A stretch of 64,000 nucleotides of DNA from Flemingiibacterium sp045644145 (GTDB taxonomy: Bacteria; Bacillota; Clostridia; Oscillospirales; CAG-272): contig JAZRGK010000063.1 in the NCBI GenBank assembly GCA_045644145.1, forward strand, positions 1-64,000, read 5' to 3'. The first letter of the stretch is position 1. Every line of letters begins with the position of its first letter. Positions 37,150-46,033 of this stretch are shown piece by piece. Position numbers and translations under genes: made by a program. A model generated the notes under the pieces. The model was not told the DNA's origin. It was given only the letters and a program-made list of their open reading frames with translations, and did not search any database.

Positions 37150-37761
37150 TTATCTGACCTTTTTGTTGAAGTAATCAATGATGCGTGTGATAACTGTGCC
37201 AAGCGCCAGATTTACTATGAATTCAACCACAAAGTTGAGTCCTATTACGGTGAGGTAGAGGAATCCAAGCGGTGAAGCTGAACCGTTTGCCTCAGCGGCA
37301 GATGAAAGAAAGCCGTAGAAAATAGACATCATACCAAGGGCAAAAATACCGGTGTTTACAATCGGTGCCACAGCACTTGCCGCAAAGGTTGCCGCAAGCG
37401 GGGATTTTTTTGAGAACAGCTTATATACCAGTGCCGCAAGAGCGCCTGCCGCCGTGCCCTTGAGGAAGCAGAGGATCACCGTAGCGATAAAGCTGTACTG
37501 CAGCATCGGTATAAGCGTGCCCCCGTCAGGACCGAGTCCCATTATAAAGACAGTGGCGCTGAAAACGAATCCGAGAAACGCTCCGCATTTGGGACCGTAA
37601 ATCGCGGCGCCTACGATGATGGGAGTAAGTGCAAGGGTAAAAGGAAAAGGCCCGATTCTGATAAAAGTACAGAACACCTGCAGCGCAATAACAAGAGCCG
37701 CAAGAAGTGCGTACATTGTCAGTTCTCTGACCTTAACGTGAGTGTTTGTGCGAGTATTCAT
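37150..37761 (-). CDS. ECF transporter S component, probably for pantothenate
   Basis: A 203-residue membrane protein with about six hydrophobic segments and the S-component pattern: a short polar N-terminus, VRELTMYALLAALVIALQV, then FPFTLALTPIIVGAAIYGPKCG. S components bind a vitamin and dock to a shared EcfAAT module, which is not in this window. The next gene, coaX, is one base away, which suggests pantothenate as ligand; this is context, not motif. The start codon has a GGAGGAAAT site. Confidence 0.85.
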   Translation of the reverse strand: MNTRTNTHVKVRELTMYALLAALVIALQVFCTFIRIGPFPFTLALTPIIVGAAIYGPKCGAFLGFVFSATVFIMGLGPDGGTLIPMLQYSFIATVILCFLKGTAAGALAALVYKLFSKKSPLAATFAASAVAPIVNTGIFALGMMSIFYGFLSSAAEANGSASPLGFLYLTVIGLNFVVEFIVNLALGTVITRIIDYFNKKVR

Positions 37762-37840
37762 GATTTCCTCCTGCTGCCGCTCACGCTTGGCGTGATACAG
37801 CGCATAATTATTTCCGGAAAATATTTATCCAGATGTGCTA

Positions 37841-37870
37841 ATTATAGCATCCGTTTCCCCCTTATGTCAA
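37841..37870 (-). promoter_or_regulatory. SigA promoter of the ECF-coaX operon
   Basis: Read leftward: TTGACA, 18-base spacer, TATAAT. A small hairpin (cacgc / gcgtg) lies in the 80-base leader; no known riboswitch was recognised. Confidence 0.8.
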
Positions 37871-37975
37871 CAGCAATTTTGCACAATTTTTTGATTGCCG
37901 CCGTCATATGTGTTTGGTGTTGGGAAAATCGGGGCTGTTTTTTCAAAAAAGGTTTAATAATCAGAGCTTTTTCGG

Positions 37976-38004
37976 TTGACAAATCTGCAAAAATAAGATA
38001 TAAT
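37976..38004 (+). promoter_or_regulatory. SigA promoter of the yicC operon
   Basis: TTGACA, 17-base spacer, TATAAT, 54 bases before yicC. Perfect consensus; likely drives the long housekeeping operon. Confidence 0.88.
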
Positions 38005-38057
38005 TAATTATATGCCCAAAAACAGATATATCCAATATCGAAAGGAATCAGTATAAC

Positions 38058-38951
38058 ATGATACGCAGCATGACTGCGTTCGGAAGAGCCGTAAAAACAG
38101 GTACTCCGGACGGTAAAAATATCACGGTTGAACTAAAAAGCGTGAACAACAGATACCTTGACTGTACGGTTAAGATTTCTCGTGCCTACAGCTTTCTTGA
38201 GGACAGAATACGCCAATATGTGCAGGCAAATGGTATATCCAGAGGAAAGCTTGATGTATATGTAGGGGTAGAGGTGGTCGAAAATGTAGGTATGACCGTT
38301 GATATTGACCGCGCCCTTGCAAAGAGCTACATCGATGCCTTAAAGGCACTGCGCGATGAGTTCGGACTTGCAGATGATATTTCGGTTATGACCGTAGCGC
38401 AGAATCGGGATATTTTTAATATCACGAAGCCTGAGGAGGATGCGGAGCGCGATTGGCTTTCTATAAAGCCGGTGCTTGACGAAGCTGTTGCGGCGTTCCT
38501 TAAGGTGCGCGAGGCTGAGGGTGAGCGCCTTAAAGCTGATATACTCGAAAAGCTTGTGAAGATTGAGGGAATTGTTTCAGAAATCAAGAAACACTCTGAG
38601 GATGATATTACAAATTACCGTACAAAATTCGAAGCACGTCTTAAAAACCTGCTTGCGGATAACGCTGTGGAGCTTAATCCCAATATGGTGCTTACCGAAT
38701 GTGCCATATTTGCCGACCGTGTGGCTATAGATGAAGAAATAGTTCGCCTCGGATGTCACTTTAATGCTATGCGTGAGATATTTACATCGGATGAGCCGGT
38801 TGGAAGAAAGCTTGATTTCCTTATGCAGGAGATGAACCGCGAAACCAATACTATCGGCTCAAAGGCAAGCAATCCCGAAATTGCCGCCATGGTTGTGGAA
38901 ATCAAGAGTGAGCTTGAAAAGATCCGCGAGCAGCTCCAGAATATAGAATAG
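38058..38951 (+). CDS. YicC family endoribonuclease-like protein
   Basis: A 297-residue cytosolic protein of the YicC family. It begins MIRSMTAFGRA, the family signature, and ends with the conserved KLDFLMQEMNRETNTIGSKA and a Glu-rich helix. YicC from E. coli is reported to act as an endoribonuclease that targets a small RNA; the Firmicutes homologue (YloC) sits before remA and gmk, as here. It is first in a long rightward operon. Confidence 0.93.
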   Translation: MIRSMTAFGRAVKTGTPDGKNITVELKSVNNRYLDCTVKISRAYSFLEDRIRQYVQANGISRGKLDVYVGVEVVENVGMTVDIDRALAKSYIDALKALRDEFGLADDISVMTVAQNRDIFNITKPEEDAERDWLSIKPVLDEAVAAFLKVREAEGERLKADILEKLVKIEGIVSEIKKHSEDDITNYRTKFEARLKNLLADNAVELNPNMVLTECAIFADRVAIDEEIVRLGCHFNAMREIFTSDEPVGRKLDFLMQEMNRETNTIGSKASNPEIAAMVVEIKSELEKIREQLQNIE

Positions 38952-38963
38952 GCGGTGGATAAA

Positions 38964-39239
38964 ATGAAATTCATTAACGTAGGTTTCGGAAACATGGTGG
39001 CTGCCGAAAGGGTGGTTGCGGTGGTAAGCCCTGACAGCGCACCAATAAAGCGTCTTATACAGGATGCAAAGGACAGCGGACGTGCAATCGATGTTACATG
39101 CGGAAAGCGTACACGCGCCGCTATCATCACCGACAGTGAACATGTTATTCTGTCGGCGTTCCAGTCGGAAACAATATCCAACCGTCTGTCTGACCGTGAC
39201 GGAGGCGAGGATGAGGAGGAAACAGAAGAGCCGGACTAA
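38964..39239 (+). CDS. remA: RemA-like regulator (DUF370)
   Basis: A 91-residue DNA-binding protein of the RemA/DUF370 family, which in Bacillus activates biofilm-matrix genes. The start MKFINVGFGNMV follows GGCGGTGGA; a GTG three codons upstream is less likely. Family sequence continues with PIKRLIQDAKDSGRAIDVTCGKRTRAAI. The C-terminal 12 residues are almost all Glu/Asp, an acidic tail. The yicC-remA-gmk-rpoZ order is the standard one in Firmicutes. Confidence 0.93.
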   Translation: MKFINVGFGNMVAAERVVAVVSPDSAPIKRLIQDAKDSGRAIDVTCGKRTRAAIITDSEHVILSAFQSETISNRLSDRDGGEDEEETEEPD

Positions 39240-39259
39240 GCTTTTCTGTATAAAGAACA

Positions 39260-39874
39260 ATGAAAAAAGGTGTACTTATCGTTATTTCGGGCCCTTCCGG
39301 CAGCGGAAAGGGAACCGTTATAAAAAGACTTATGGAATTTGACCGTAGCTTTGTTTACTCCGTATCTGCGACAACACGCGCGCCGAGAGAGGGGGAGAAG
39401 CACGGTGTTAACTACTATTTTATCGACAAAGAGGACTTTAAGAGCCGCATTTCTTCCGGCATGATGCTTGAATATGCGGAATACTGCGGAAATTATTACG
39501 GAACGCCGGAAAAGGAAGTAAACGAAAATCTTCTTGCAGGGCGAAATGTAATACTTGAGATCGAAGTTGCAGGCGCTATGCAGATAAAGAAGAAATGCCC
39601 CGATGCGGTGCTTCTCATGATAACACCGCCGGATTTCGCAACTCTCGAAGCAAGACTCCGCGGCAGAGGCGATGACGTGCCCGAGGAGGTAATCGTGAAG
39701 CGCCTTACCACTGCTAAAACAGAGCTATCATACCTTGGTGAGTATGACTATGCAGTAGTAAACGGTGATAACGCTGTAGATGAAACTGCAAGAGCCATTA
39801 TGGGCATTGTGGAAGCTGAAAAACACCGTGTGTCACGGCAGACCGAATACGCAGATAAGTTTTTTAACAAATAA
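39260..39874 (+). CDS. gmk: Guanylate kinase
   Basis: A 204-residue cytosolic kinase that makes GDP from GMP and ATP. The P-loop is ISGPSGSGKGTV; the GMP site shows SATTRAPREGEKHGVNY and EYAEYCGNYYGTP; the lid carries LRGRGDDVPEEVIVKRL. The length matches the family (200-210). Confidence 0.97.
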   Translation: MKKGVLIVISGPSGSGKGTVIKRLMEFDRSFVYSVSATTRAPREGEKHGVNYYFIDKEDFKSRISSGMMLEYAEYCGNYYGTPEKEVNENLLAGRNVILEIEVAGAMQIKKKCPDAVLLMITPPDFATLEARLRGRGDDVPEEVIVKRLTTAKTELSYLGEYDYAVVNGDNAVDETARAIMGIVEAEKHRVSRQTEYADKFFNK

Positions 39875-39912
39875 TCAACATACATAGAGTTTTAAGAAAA
39901 GAGGTACAGAAA

Positions 39913-40230
39913 ATGATATATCCTTCCGTAGAAGAACTTAGCCAGAACGGTAAATACAACCGCTATATGCTTTGCATTGCTACCGCAAAGTGCGCAAGAA
40001 TCGTAACCGATGAATACGTTCACCAGCGTGAGCAGGCGGAGAAGCTTATTGCCAACAAGGAAACTGACAAGAGCCTTGCCTCTATGATAAAGCGCGACAT
40101 TCGCGATGAAAAGGCTGTTAAGAATGCAATAAACCGTATCCATCAAAGTGAATATACAATAATAATTTCCCAGAAAGAGGATGAGGCTTGCGACATTTCT
40201 GCGGCAGATTCGGATAGGGAAGAAAACTGA
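39913..40230 (+). CDS. rpoZ: RNA polymerase omega subunit
   Basis: A 105-residue omega subunit. The N-terminal MIYPSVEELSQ and NRYMLCIATAKCARIVTD match the conserved core (YxLVxxxAKRAR), and position between gmk and priA is typical. The C-terminus is acidic. Its stop overlaps the priA start (TGATG). An AAAGAGG site precedes the ATG. Confidence 0.9.
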   Translation: MIYPSVEELSQNGKYNRYMLCIATAKCARIVTDEYVHQREQAEKLIANKETDKSLASMIKRDIRDEKAVKNAINRIHQSEYTIIISQKEDEACDISAADSDREEN

Positions 40231-42470
40231 TGTACCACGGCTCCGTAGCACGGGTTAGGATTCTCGAGCTTCCACATTCTGCGGACAGATGCTATGATTA
40301 TCTAATACCTGCCGCACTTTCGGGAGCGGTACACCGAGGTTCTATTGTATCGGTTGGCTTCGGGAATACTTCCGGAGGTGGGGCGCGCAGGACTGCTATT
40401 GTGGAGGATATCTGCACATCTTCGGAATATGACAAGCTGAAACCCGTGCTGGCGGTTGCCGATGATCGATTCTCGCTTTCAGAGGAGCTACTCGGGTTAT
40501 GCGATTTCCTACGGGGGCGAACATTCTGTTCTACCGGAGAAGCTGTGCAGACTATACTGCCCGGCGGTTCGCTTGGAAGCATATTTAAAAAGAAACGCGA
40601 TCCGATTGAACGGTTTTACCGACTGTCGGGAGATATTCCGAAAAAGCTTGGTGCTGTGCAGTCGCGGGTGGTGGAGCTCCTCGGTGACGGTGAGATGTCT
40701 GAAACGGAGCTTCGCGAAAAAGCCGGTGCTTCCTCTGCCGTATTAAAAAATATGGCGGTAAAAGGCATGCTATCGGTGCGTGAGTGCGAGAGCCTTCGTA
40801 ACCCGTACGCCGGGCGCGGACGTGTCGCCGACGAAAATGTGCTAAACGCCCAACAGCAGAAAGCGGCAGATGAACTCTCCCAACTTGCTGTTTCAAAAAA
40901 AGCTTGCGCGGCACTTCTTTGGGGTGTTACGGGAAGCGGAAAGACCAGAGTAATAAAGTCTGTTATCGACCGCGTTATAGAAAACGGACGCTCGGTTATA
41001 GTTCTTGTGCCGGAAATATCGCTTACGGGACAGACGGTTGATCTGTTCTGCGGTTTTTTTGGAGAGCGTGTGGCTGTTATACACTCGTCGCTGTCCGAGG
41101 GAGAAAAATCCGATGCATGGAAACGTATCCGCGCCGGAGAGGTAGATGTGGTCATAGGGACACGCTCCGCTGTGTTTGCGCCGCTCGATAATCTTGGCAT
41201 GATAGTCATAGACGAGGAGCAGGAGCATACCTACAAATCTGACATGACACCGAGATACCATACCCGTGATATTGCAAGATTCAGGGCGGCAAAAAACAAT
41301 GCGCTTATGCTTCTTGCTTCCGCAACTCCATCCCTTGAATCTTTTTACCGCGCAAAAGAGGGGATATATACCCTTGTAACGCTCAGCGAGCGGTATGGAG
41401 CATCGGTGCTTCCCGAGGTTAAAATAGCCGATTTACGTGAGGATTCAGCGAACGGCAGAATAACTCCTATCGGAAGCGTGCTTCAAGCTGAGATTGAAGA
41501 AAATCTGAAGCGGGGCGAGCAGACCATACTTTTTGTCAGCAGACGTGGATATAATAACTTTGTGAGCTGTTTAAAATGCGGCGAGGTAATAACTTGCCCA
41601 AACTGTACCGTGTCGCTTACTTACCACCGTGTATATGACGGAGATCATCTTAAATGCCATTACTGCGGATATAACGACAGTGTTCCCGAAACCTGCCCGA
41701 AGTGCGGATCAGAGCATCTTACCAGAAAAGGCTTTGGTACACAGCTTGTGGCGGAGGAGCTTCAGGCTCTGTATCCGGATGCGCATATACTTCGCCTTGA
41801 TGCGGATGCTACGGGTACGAAATTCTCACACGAGGCGATAATTTCCAAATTCAGAAACCATGAGGCGGATATTCTTATCGGCACTCAGATGGTTACAAAG
41901 GGGCATAATTTCCCGGGGGTTACACTTGTGGGTGTTATAAATGCCGACAGCGCGCTGTATCTTGCCGATTTCCGTGCTACCGAGCGCACATTTGCGCTTT
42001 TAACACAGGTTATCGGTAGGGCAGGGCGTGCAGATAAGCCCGGCCGCGCTGTTATACAGACGTATAATCCGGATCACGATACTATAAATCTTGCGGCAAA
42101 GCAGGATTACGAGGGCTTTTATTCGGGAGCTATAAAGCTTCGTAGGCAACTGCAGTTTCCGCCTTTTTGTGAGTTTGTGCTTATGGGTATAAGCGGCGAG
42201 GATGAAAAAAGCGTGCTTGAGCTTACACTTGCGCTTGATAAGCGGTTACGGGAATATTTGGCGGATAAATTTTCAGATGTGCCGATGTATATTTTCGGTC
42301 CCTTTGAAGCGCCGGTTTACAAGGTAAACAACATATACAGAATGAGAATAATTCTTAAATGCCAGGTCACACGGAGAGTGCGTGAATTGATATGCTGTCT
42401 GCTTTCGGATTTTCCGAAGGCATCCCAAAAGGCGGCTGTGTCGGTGGATATCAGCCCTGCTTCCATGTGA
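40230..42470 (+). CDS. priA: Primosomal protein N' (replication restart helicase)
   Basis: A 746-residue helicase that reloads the replisome at stalled forks. The order is a 3'-end-binding domain (about 1-110), a winged-helix part, then the helicase core with Walker A GVTGSGKT, the DEEQEHTYKSD box and SATPSLESF. Eight Cys in CLKCGEVITCPNC and CHYCGY...CPKCG bind two zinc ions. Motif V/VI shows GTQMVTKGHNFPGV and QVIGRAGRA. Length and order are normal. Confidence 0.96.
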   Translation: MYHGSVARVRILELPHSADRCYDYLIPAALSGAVHRGSIVSVGFGNTSGGGARRTAIVEDICTSSEYDKLKPVLAVADDRFSLSEELLGLCDFLRGRTFCSTGEAVQTILPGGSLGSIFKKKRDPIERFYRLSGDIPKKLGAVQSRVVELLGDGEMSETELREKAGASSAVLKNMAVKGMLSVRECESLRNPYAGRGRVADENVLNAQQQKAADELSQLAVSKKACAALLWGVTGSGKTRVIKSVIDRVIENGRSVIVLVPEISLTGQTVDLFCGFFGERVAVIHSSLSEGEKSDAWKRIRAGEVDVVIGTRSAVFAPLDNLGMIVIDEEQEHTYKSDMTPRYHTRDIARFRAAKNNALMLLASATPSLESFYRAKEGIYTLVTLSERYGASVLPEVKIADLREDSANGRITPIGSVLQAEIEENLKRGEQTILFVSRRGYNNFVSCLKCGEVITCPNCTVSLTYHRVYDGDHLKCHYCGYNDSVPETCPKCGSEHLTRKGFGTQLVAEELQALYPDAHILRLDADATGTKFSHEAIISKFRNHEADILIGTQMVTKGHNFPGVTLVGVINADSALYLADFRATERTFALLTQVIGRAGRADKPGRAVIQTYNPDHDTINLAAKQDYEGFYSGAIKLRRQLQFPPFCEFVLMGISGEDEKSVLELTLALDKRLREYLADKFSDVPMYIFGPFEAPVYKVNNIYRMRIILKCQVTRRVRELICCLLSDFPKASQKAAVSVDISPASM

Positions 42471-42489
42471 CGTATTACGGAGGTGCCAA

Positions 42490-42960
42490 ATGGCAAAGCT
42501 TAATATAGTAAAAGAGGGAGATCCAATACTCCGAAAAAAAAGCCGTCCCGTTGAGGTGATCGACGAGCGCATAAAAACGCTTGCGGCGGATATGGTGGAA
42601 ACCATGCGTGCCGCTAACGGATGCGGTCTTGCAGCAGTGCAGGTTGGAAAGCTCCGACGTATGGTGGTTGTTGAGGTTGAGGAAAATAAGCCTTACATTA
42701 TGATAAACCCAGAAATTATCAAGCGTGAAGGAAATCAGCAGGATGCTGAGGGATGCCTTTCTGTCCCCGGCAAGTGGGCGATAACCGACCGTCCCATGAC
42801 TGTTACCGTGCGTTATACGGGTCTTGACGGTAAAGAGCACACCATTACCGGCTCGGGGCTTATGGGAAGAGCTTTTTGTCATGAGCTTGATCATCTTGAG
42901 GGTAAGCTGTTTATTGACAACGTTGTGAGAATGCTTGATCCCGACGAGGTGGAAGCGTAG
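42490..42960 (+). CDS. def: Peptide deformylase
   Basis: A 156-residue metalloenzyme removing the formyl group from new proteins. All three family motifs are present: GCGLAAVQVG, EGCLSVPG (metal Cys) and CHELDHLEG (HExxH). A Val takes the place of the usual Pro in motif I. It precedes fmt, which adds the formyl group to Met-tRNA; the two usually sit together. The start follows GGAGG. Confidence 0.97.
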   Translation: MAKLNIVKEGDPILRKKSRPVEVIDERIKTLAADMVETMRAANGCGLAAVQVGKLRRMVVVEVEENKPYIMINPEIIKREGNQQDAEGCLSVPGKWAITDRPMTVTVRYTGLDGKEHTITGSGLMGRAFCHELDHLEGKLFIDNVVRMLDPDEVEA

Positions 42961-43007
42961 GAAACCGCGCAAAGCTTTTCGCGCGACATTGAAAGAGAGA
43001 TATAACA

Positions 43008-43964
43008 GTGAAATCAAAAATTCTTTTTATGGGTACTCCCGATTTTGCAATGATACAGCTTGAAGCACTTGTTTCGGCAGGTGCCAATGTTATCGGTGCG
43101 GTAACCCAGCCGGATAAGCCTAAGGGGCGCAAAATGGTGCTTACTCCGCCGCCTGTAAAGGTGTATGCCGAGGAGCACGAAATTCCCGTATATCAGCCGA
43201 AGACCCTTCGCGGAGAGGAATTCGCGGCACTTCTTTCGGAAATTGATCCCGAGCTTATAGTTGTGGCGGCTTACGGAAAGATACTGCCCGAAAACGTTAT
43301 TGACTACCCCAAGGTCGGCTGTATATGCGTTCACGGCTCACTGCTTCCGAAATACCGAGGTGCGGCTCCTATTCAGCGTGCTATCATTGAGGGCGAGAAG
43401 GAAAGCGGTATCACCATAATGCATATTGATCCCGGTATTGACACTGGTGACATGATATCAAAGGTGAACGTACCCATCGAAATGAATGACAATTTCGAAA
43501 CCGTGCACAATAAGCTTGCCGAGGCAGGAGCGAAGCTCCTTCTTGAAACTGTGGAAATGCTCGAAAACGGAACGGCGCCCAGAGAAAAGCAGGATGATGC
43601 GTTTTCTACCTACGCGGCAAAAATTGAAAATGCCGACTGCGTTTTGGACTTTGATGCGGATGCGGTATCGGTGCATAACCGCATACGCGGACTTTCTCCG
43701 TTCCCTCTCGCTGTAGTATCCCATAATGACCGTTCGCTGAAAATCGTCAGCGCGGAGCTTCTGGATACCGAAAAGGCACACGATAAACCCGGAGAGGTAT
43801 TAAGCTGTGATGCAAAGGCTAACCGTATAGAGGTTGCCTGCGCTAACGGCTCAATTGCTATAACGGCGCTGCTTCCCGAGGGGAAGGGGCGCATGGCGGC
43901 ATCTGACTTCATCAACGGTAGAAAGATCTCCGTGGGTGACGTGCTCGGCAAATATACAAAATAA
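43008..43964 (+). CDS. fmt: Methionyl-tRNA formyltransferase
   Basis: A 318-residue enzyme that formylates initiator Met-tRNA from 10-formyl-tetrahydrofolate. It begins KILFMGTPDFA and has VHGSLLPKYRGAAPIQRAI (catalytic Asn/His region, with HGS where HAS is common) and IDPGIDTGDMI. The C-terminal beta-barrel domain (about 205-315) binds tRNA. The start is a GTG with GAAAGAG upstream. Confidence 0.96.
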   Translation: MKSKILFMGTPDFAMIQLEALVSAGANVIGAVTQPDKPKGRKMVLTPPPVKVYAEEHEIPVYQPKTLRGEEFAALLSEIDPELIVVAAYGKILPENVIDYPKVGCICVHGSLLPKYRGAAPIQRAIIEGEKESGITIMHIDPGIDTGDMISKVNVPIEMNDNFETVHNKLAEAGAKLLLETVEMLENGTAPREKQDDAFSTYAAKIENADCVLDFDADAVSVHNRIRGLSPFPLAVVSHNDRSLKIVSAELLDTEKAHDKPGEVLSCDAKANRIEVACANGSIAITALLPEGKGRMAASDFINGRKISVGDVLGKYTK

Positions 43965-43984
43965 GTATAAAAAGAGGTCAGGAT

Positions 43985-44680
43985 ATGTATTTTTTAGGTC
44001 TTGATGCCACATATCTTTTCTTGGTACTGCCTGCTGTAATATTGGCGTTTTGGGCGCAGGCAAATGTAAAAAGCACTTTTTCAAAATATACAAAAATGGC
44101 ATCAAAACGGGGAATGACCGGTTTTGATGCGGCACGCTGTATACTTGATTCAAACGGACTAAAAAATGTCCGCGTAGCTCAGGTACAGGGAGAGCTTACA
44201 GACCATTTTAATCCTAAAGATAATACGGTTTATCTTTCTGACAGCGTACACTCTGTCGCAAGCGTTGCGGCGGTTGGCGTTGCAGCACATGAGGCGGGAC
44301 ACGCCGTGCAGTACGCCGTTGGATATTCTCCCATGAAGTGGCGCGCGGCTATTATTCCGATCACCAATATTGGCTCAAATCTTGCTCTGCCGCTGGTGCT
44401 TATCGGAATAGTTCTAGGGTATGAACCGCTTGCTTATCTCGGCGTTGCAGCGTTCGGACTTTCCACGCTGTTTCAGCTTATAACGCTTCCCGTGGAGTTC
44501 AATGCAAGCTCACGGGCAATGGCGGCGCTTGAGGGGGCAGGGCTTGACAGAGAGGAGCTTTCCGCTTCCCGTAAAGTTCTTACCGCGGCGGCATTAACTT
44601 ACGTTGCGGCACTTGCGGTATCCCTTGCAAACCTTATAAGAATACTGCTTATTGCAAAGCGTTCGAGCAGGCGAAGATAG
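43985..44680 (+). CDS. Membrane zinc metallopeptidase (YugP type)
   Basis: A 231-residue membrane protein of the Zn_peptidase_2 / YugP family. An N-terminal hydrophobic stretch, the metal motif VAAHEAGHAVQYA (HExxH), then NIGSNLALPLVLIGI and FNASSRAMAAL with further hydrophobic segments. Its substrate is not known. It lies between fmt and rsmB, a position common in Clostridia. The start has an AAGAGGT site. Confidence 0.9.
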   Translation: MYFLGLDATYLFLVLPAVILAFWAQANVKSTFSKYTKMASKRGMTGFDAARCILDSNGLKNVRVAQVQGELTDHFNPKDNTVYLSDSVHSVASVAAVGVAAHEAGHAVQYAVGYSPMKWRAAIIPITNIGSNLALPLVLIGIVLGYEPLAYLGVAAFGLSTLFQLITLPVEFNASSRAMAALEGAGLDREELSASRKVLTAAALTYVAALAVSLANLIRILLIAKRSSRRR

Positions 44681-44681
44681 T

Positions 44682-46013
44682 ATGAATAAAACGAAATTTA
44701 CCGCTCGCTCTGCGGCGTACCGCTCGCTTATTCTCTGTGAGCGTGATAAAAAATATTCCAATCTTGAAATAGATTCATCCATCCGCCGATTCGGGCTTGA
44801 AGGGGCTGAAAAAGGGCTATATACTACTCTCGTTTACGGTGTAACGGAGCGTTTGATCACCCTCGACTATATTATTGCAAAGCTATCATCGAAACCTGTT
44901 TCTTCCCTTGACGGGCAAGTTATAACTCTATTACGGTTAGGTCTTTATCAGATCATTTACCTTGACCGCATCCCCGACAGTGCGGCGGTCAACGAAACCG
45001 TGGAGCTTGCAAAAAAAGAGGTTCCGAGAGCTGCATCATTTGTAAATGCTGTGCTGAGAGGCTTCCTTCGCACCATGGATGCAAAGAATCTGCCATATCC
45101 GGATAAGAGCGATGTTTTGGAGTACCTTTCTGCTCGCTATTCTTTGGGTAAGGAAGTGGTTCGCATGCTTACCGACAGTTGTGCGAATACCGAGGCAATT
45201 CTTGAGGCTTTTCAAACACAGCCGTCGGTCACACTGCGCGTGAATACGCTGAAAACTACGGTGAACGAGCTTATTTCATTGCTTGCTGACAAAAACATCG
45301 AAGCAGTGCCAACAACTTATTCAAGCGTGGGGGTAAAACTTGTAAAAAAGTCAGTCCCTGCGGAAATATCGGAACTTATTTCGAAAGGATACGTCTATAT
45401 ACAGGACGAGGCATCTCAGATCGCCTCTCTTGCCGCTGATCCTGCACCGGGGAGCACGGTGCTTGATATTTGCGCCTGCCCCGGGGGAAAAAGCTTCGGT
45501 GCGGCGATACTTATGGAAAATAAAGGCGAGGTAAGAAGCTTTGATCTTCACAAAAACAAGCTTTCCCTTGTTTCTTCAGGCGCGGCGCGCCTTGGAATCA
45601 GCATTATATCAGTTGCCGAGAAAAACGGTGCGGTGAGGGATGAGGCGTTGATCGAAGCCGCAGACACGGTTATATGCGATGTGCCGTGCTCAGGGCTCGG
45701 TGTTATTGCAAAGAAACCGGAGATCAGATATAAATCGAGGAGCGAGATGGAAAGGCTTCCGGAGATACAGTATTCCATATTGAAAAACGCTTCAGACTAT
45801 GTAAAGCACGGCGGAGTTCTGTGCTATTCCACATGTACGCTAAATAAAAAGGAAAATGAAGAAGTTGTCAGAAGATTCCTCGCACAGACCGATGAGTACA
45901 CGGCTGAAGATTTTTCTGTAGGTACACTTGCTTCGGAAAACGGCATGCTTACGCTTCTTCCGAATATACACGGTACAGACGGATTTTTCATCGCAAAATT
46001 AAGACGGAAATGA
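44682..46013 (+). CDS. rsmB: 16S rRNA (cytosine-967) methyltransferase
   Basis: A 443-residue enzyme methylating C967 of 16S rRNA. The N-terminal NusB-like RNA-binding domain (about 1-140) is followed by a SAM-binding fold with LDICACPGGKS, catalytic Cys regions VICDVPCSGLG and YSTCTLNKKENE. The start MNKTKFTARSAAYRS lies one base after the previous stop; a frame ten codons longer exists but overlaps that gene. Confidence 0.95.
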   Translation: MNKTKFTARSAAYRSLILCERDKKYSNLEIDSSIRRFGLEGAEKGLYTTLVYGVTERLITLDYIIAKLSSKPVSSLDGQVITLLRLGLYQIIYLDRIPDSAAVNETVELAKKEVPRAASFVNAVLRGFLRTMDAKNLPYPDKSDVLEYLSARYSLGKEVVRMLTDSCANTEAILEAFQTQPSVTLRVNTLKTTVNELISLLADKNIEAVPTTYSSVGVKLVKKSVPAEISELISKGYVYIQDEASQIASLAADPAPGSTVLDICACPGGKSFGAAILMENKGEVRSFDLHKNKLSLVSSGAARLGISIISVAEKNGAVRDEALIEAADTVICDVPCSGLGVIAKKPEIRYKSRSEMERLPEIQYSILKNASDYVKHGGVLCYSTCTLNKKENEEVVRRFLAQTDEYTAEDFSVGTLASENGMLTLLPNIHGTDGFFIAKLRRK

Positions 46014-46033
46014 CTCAAATAAAAGGATAGAAT

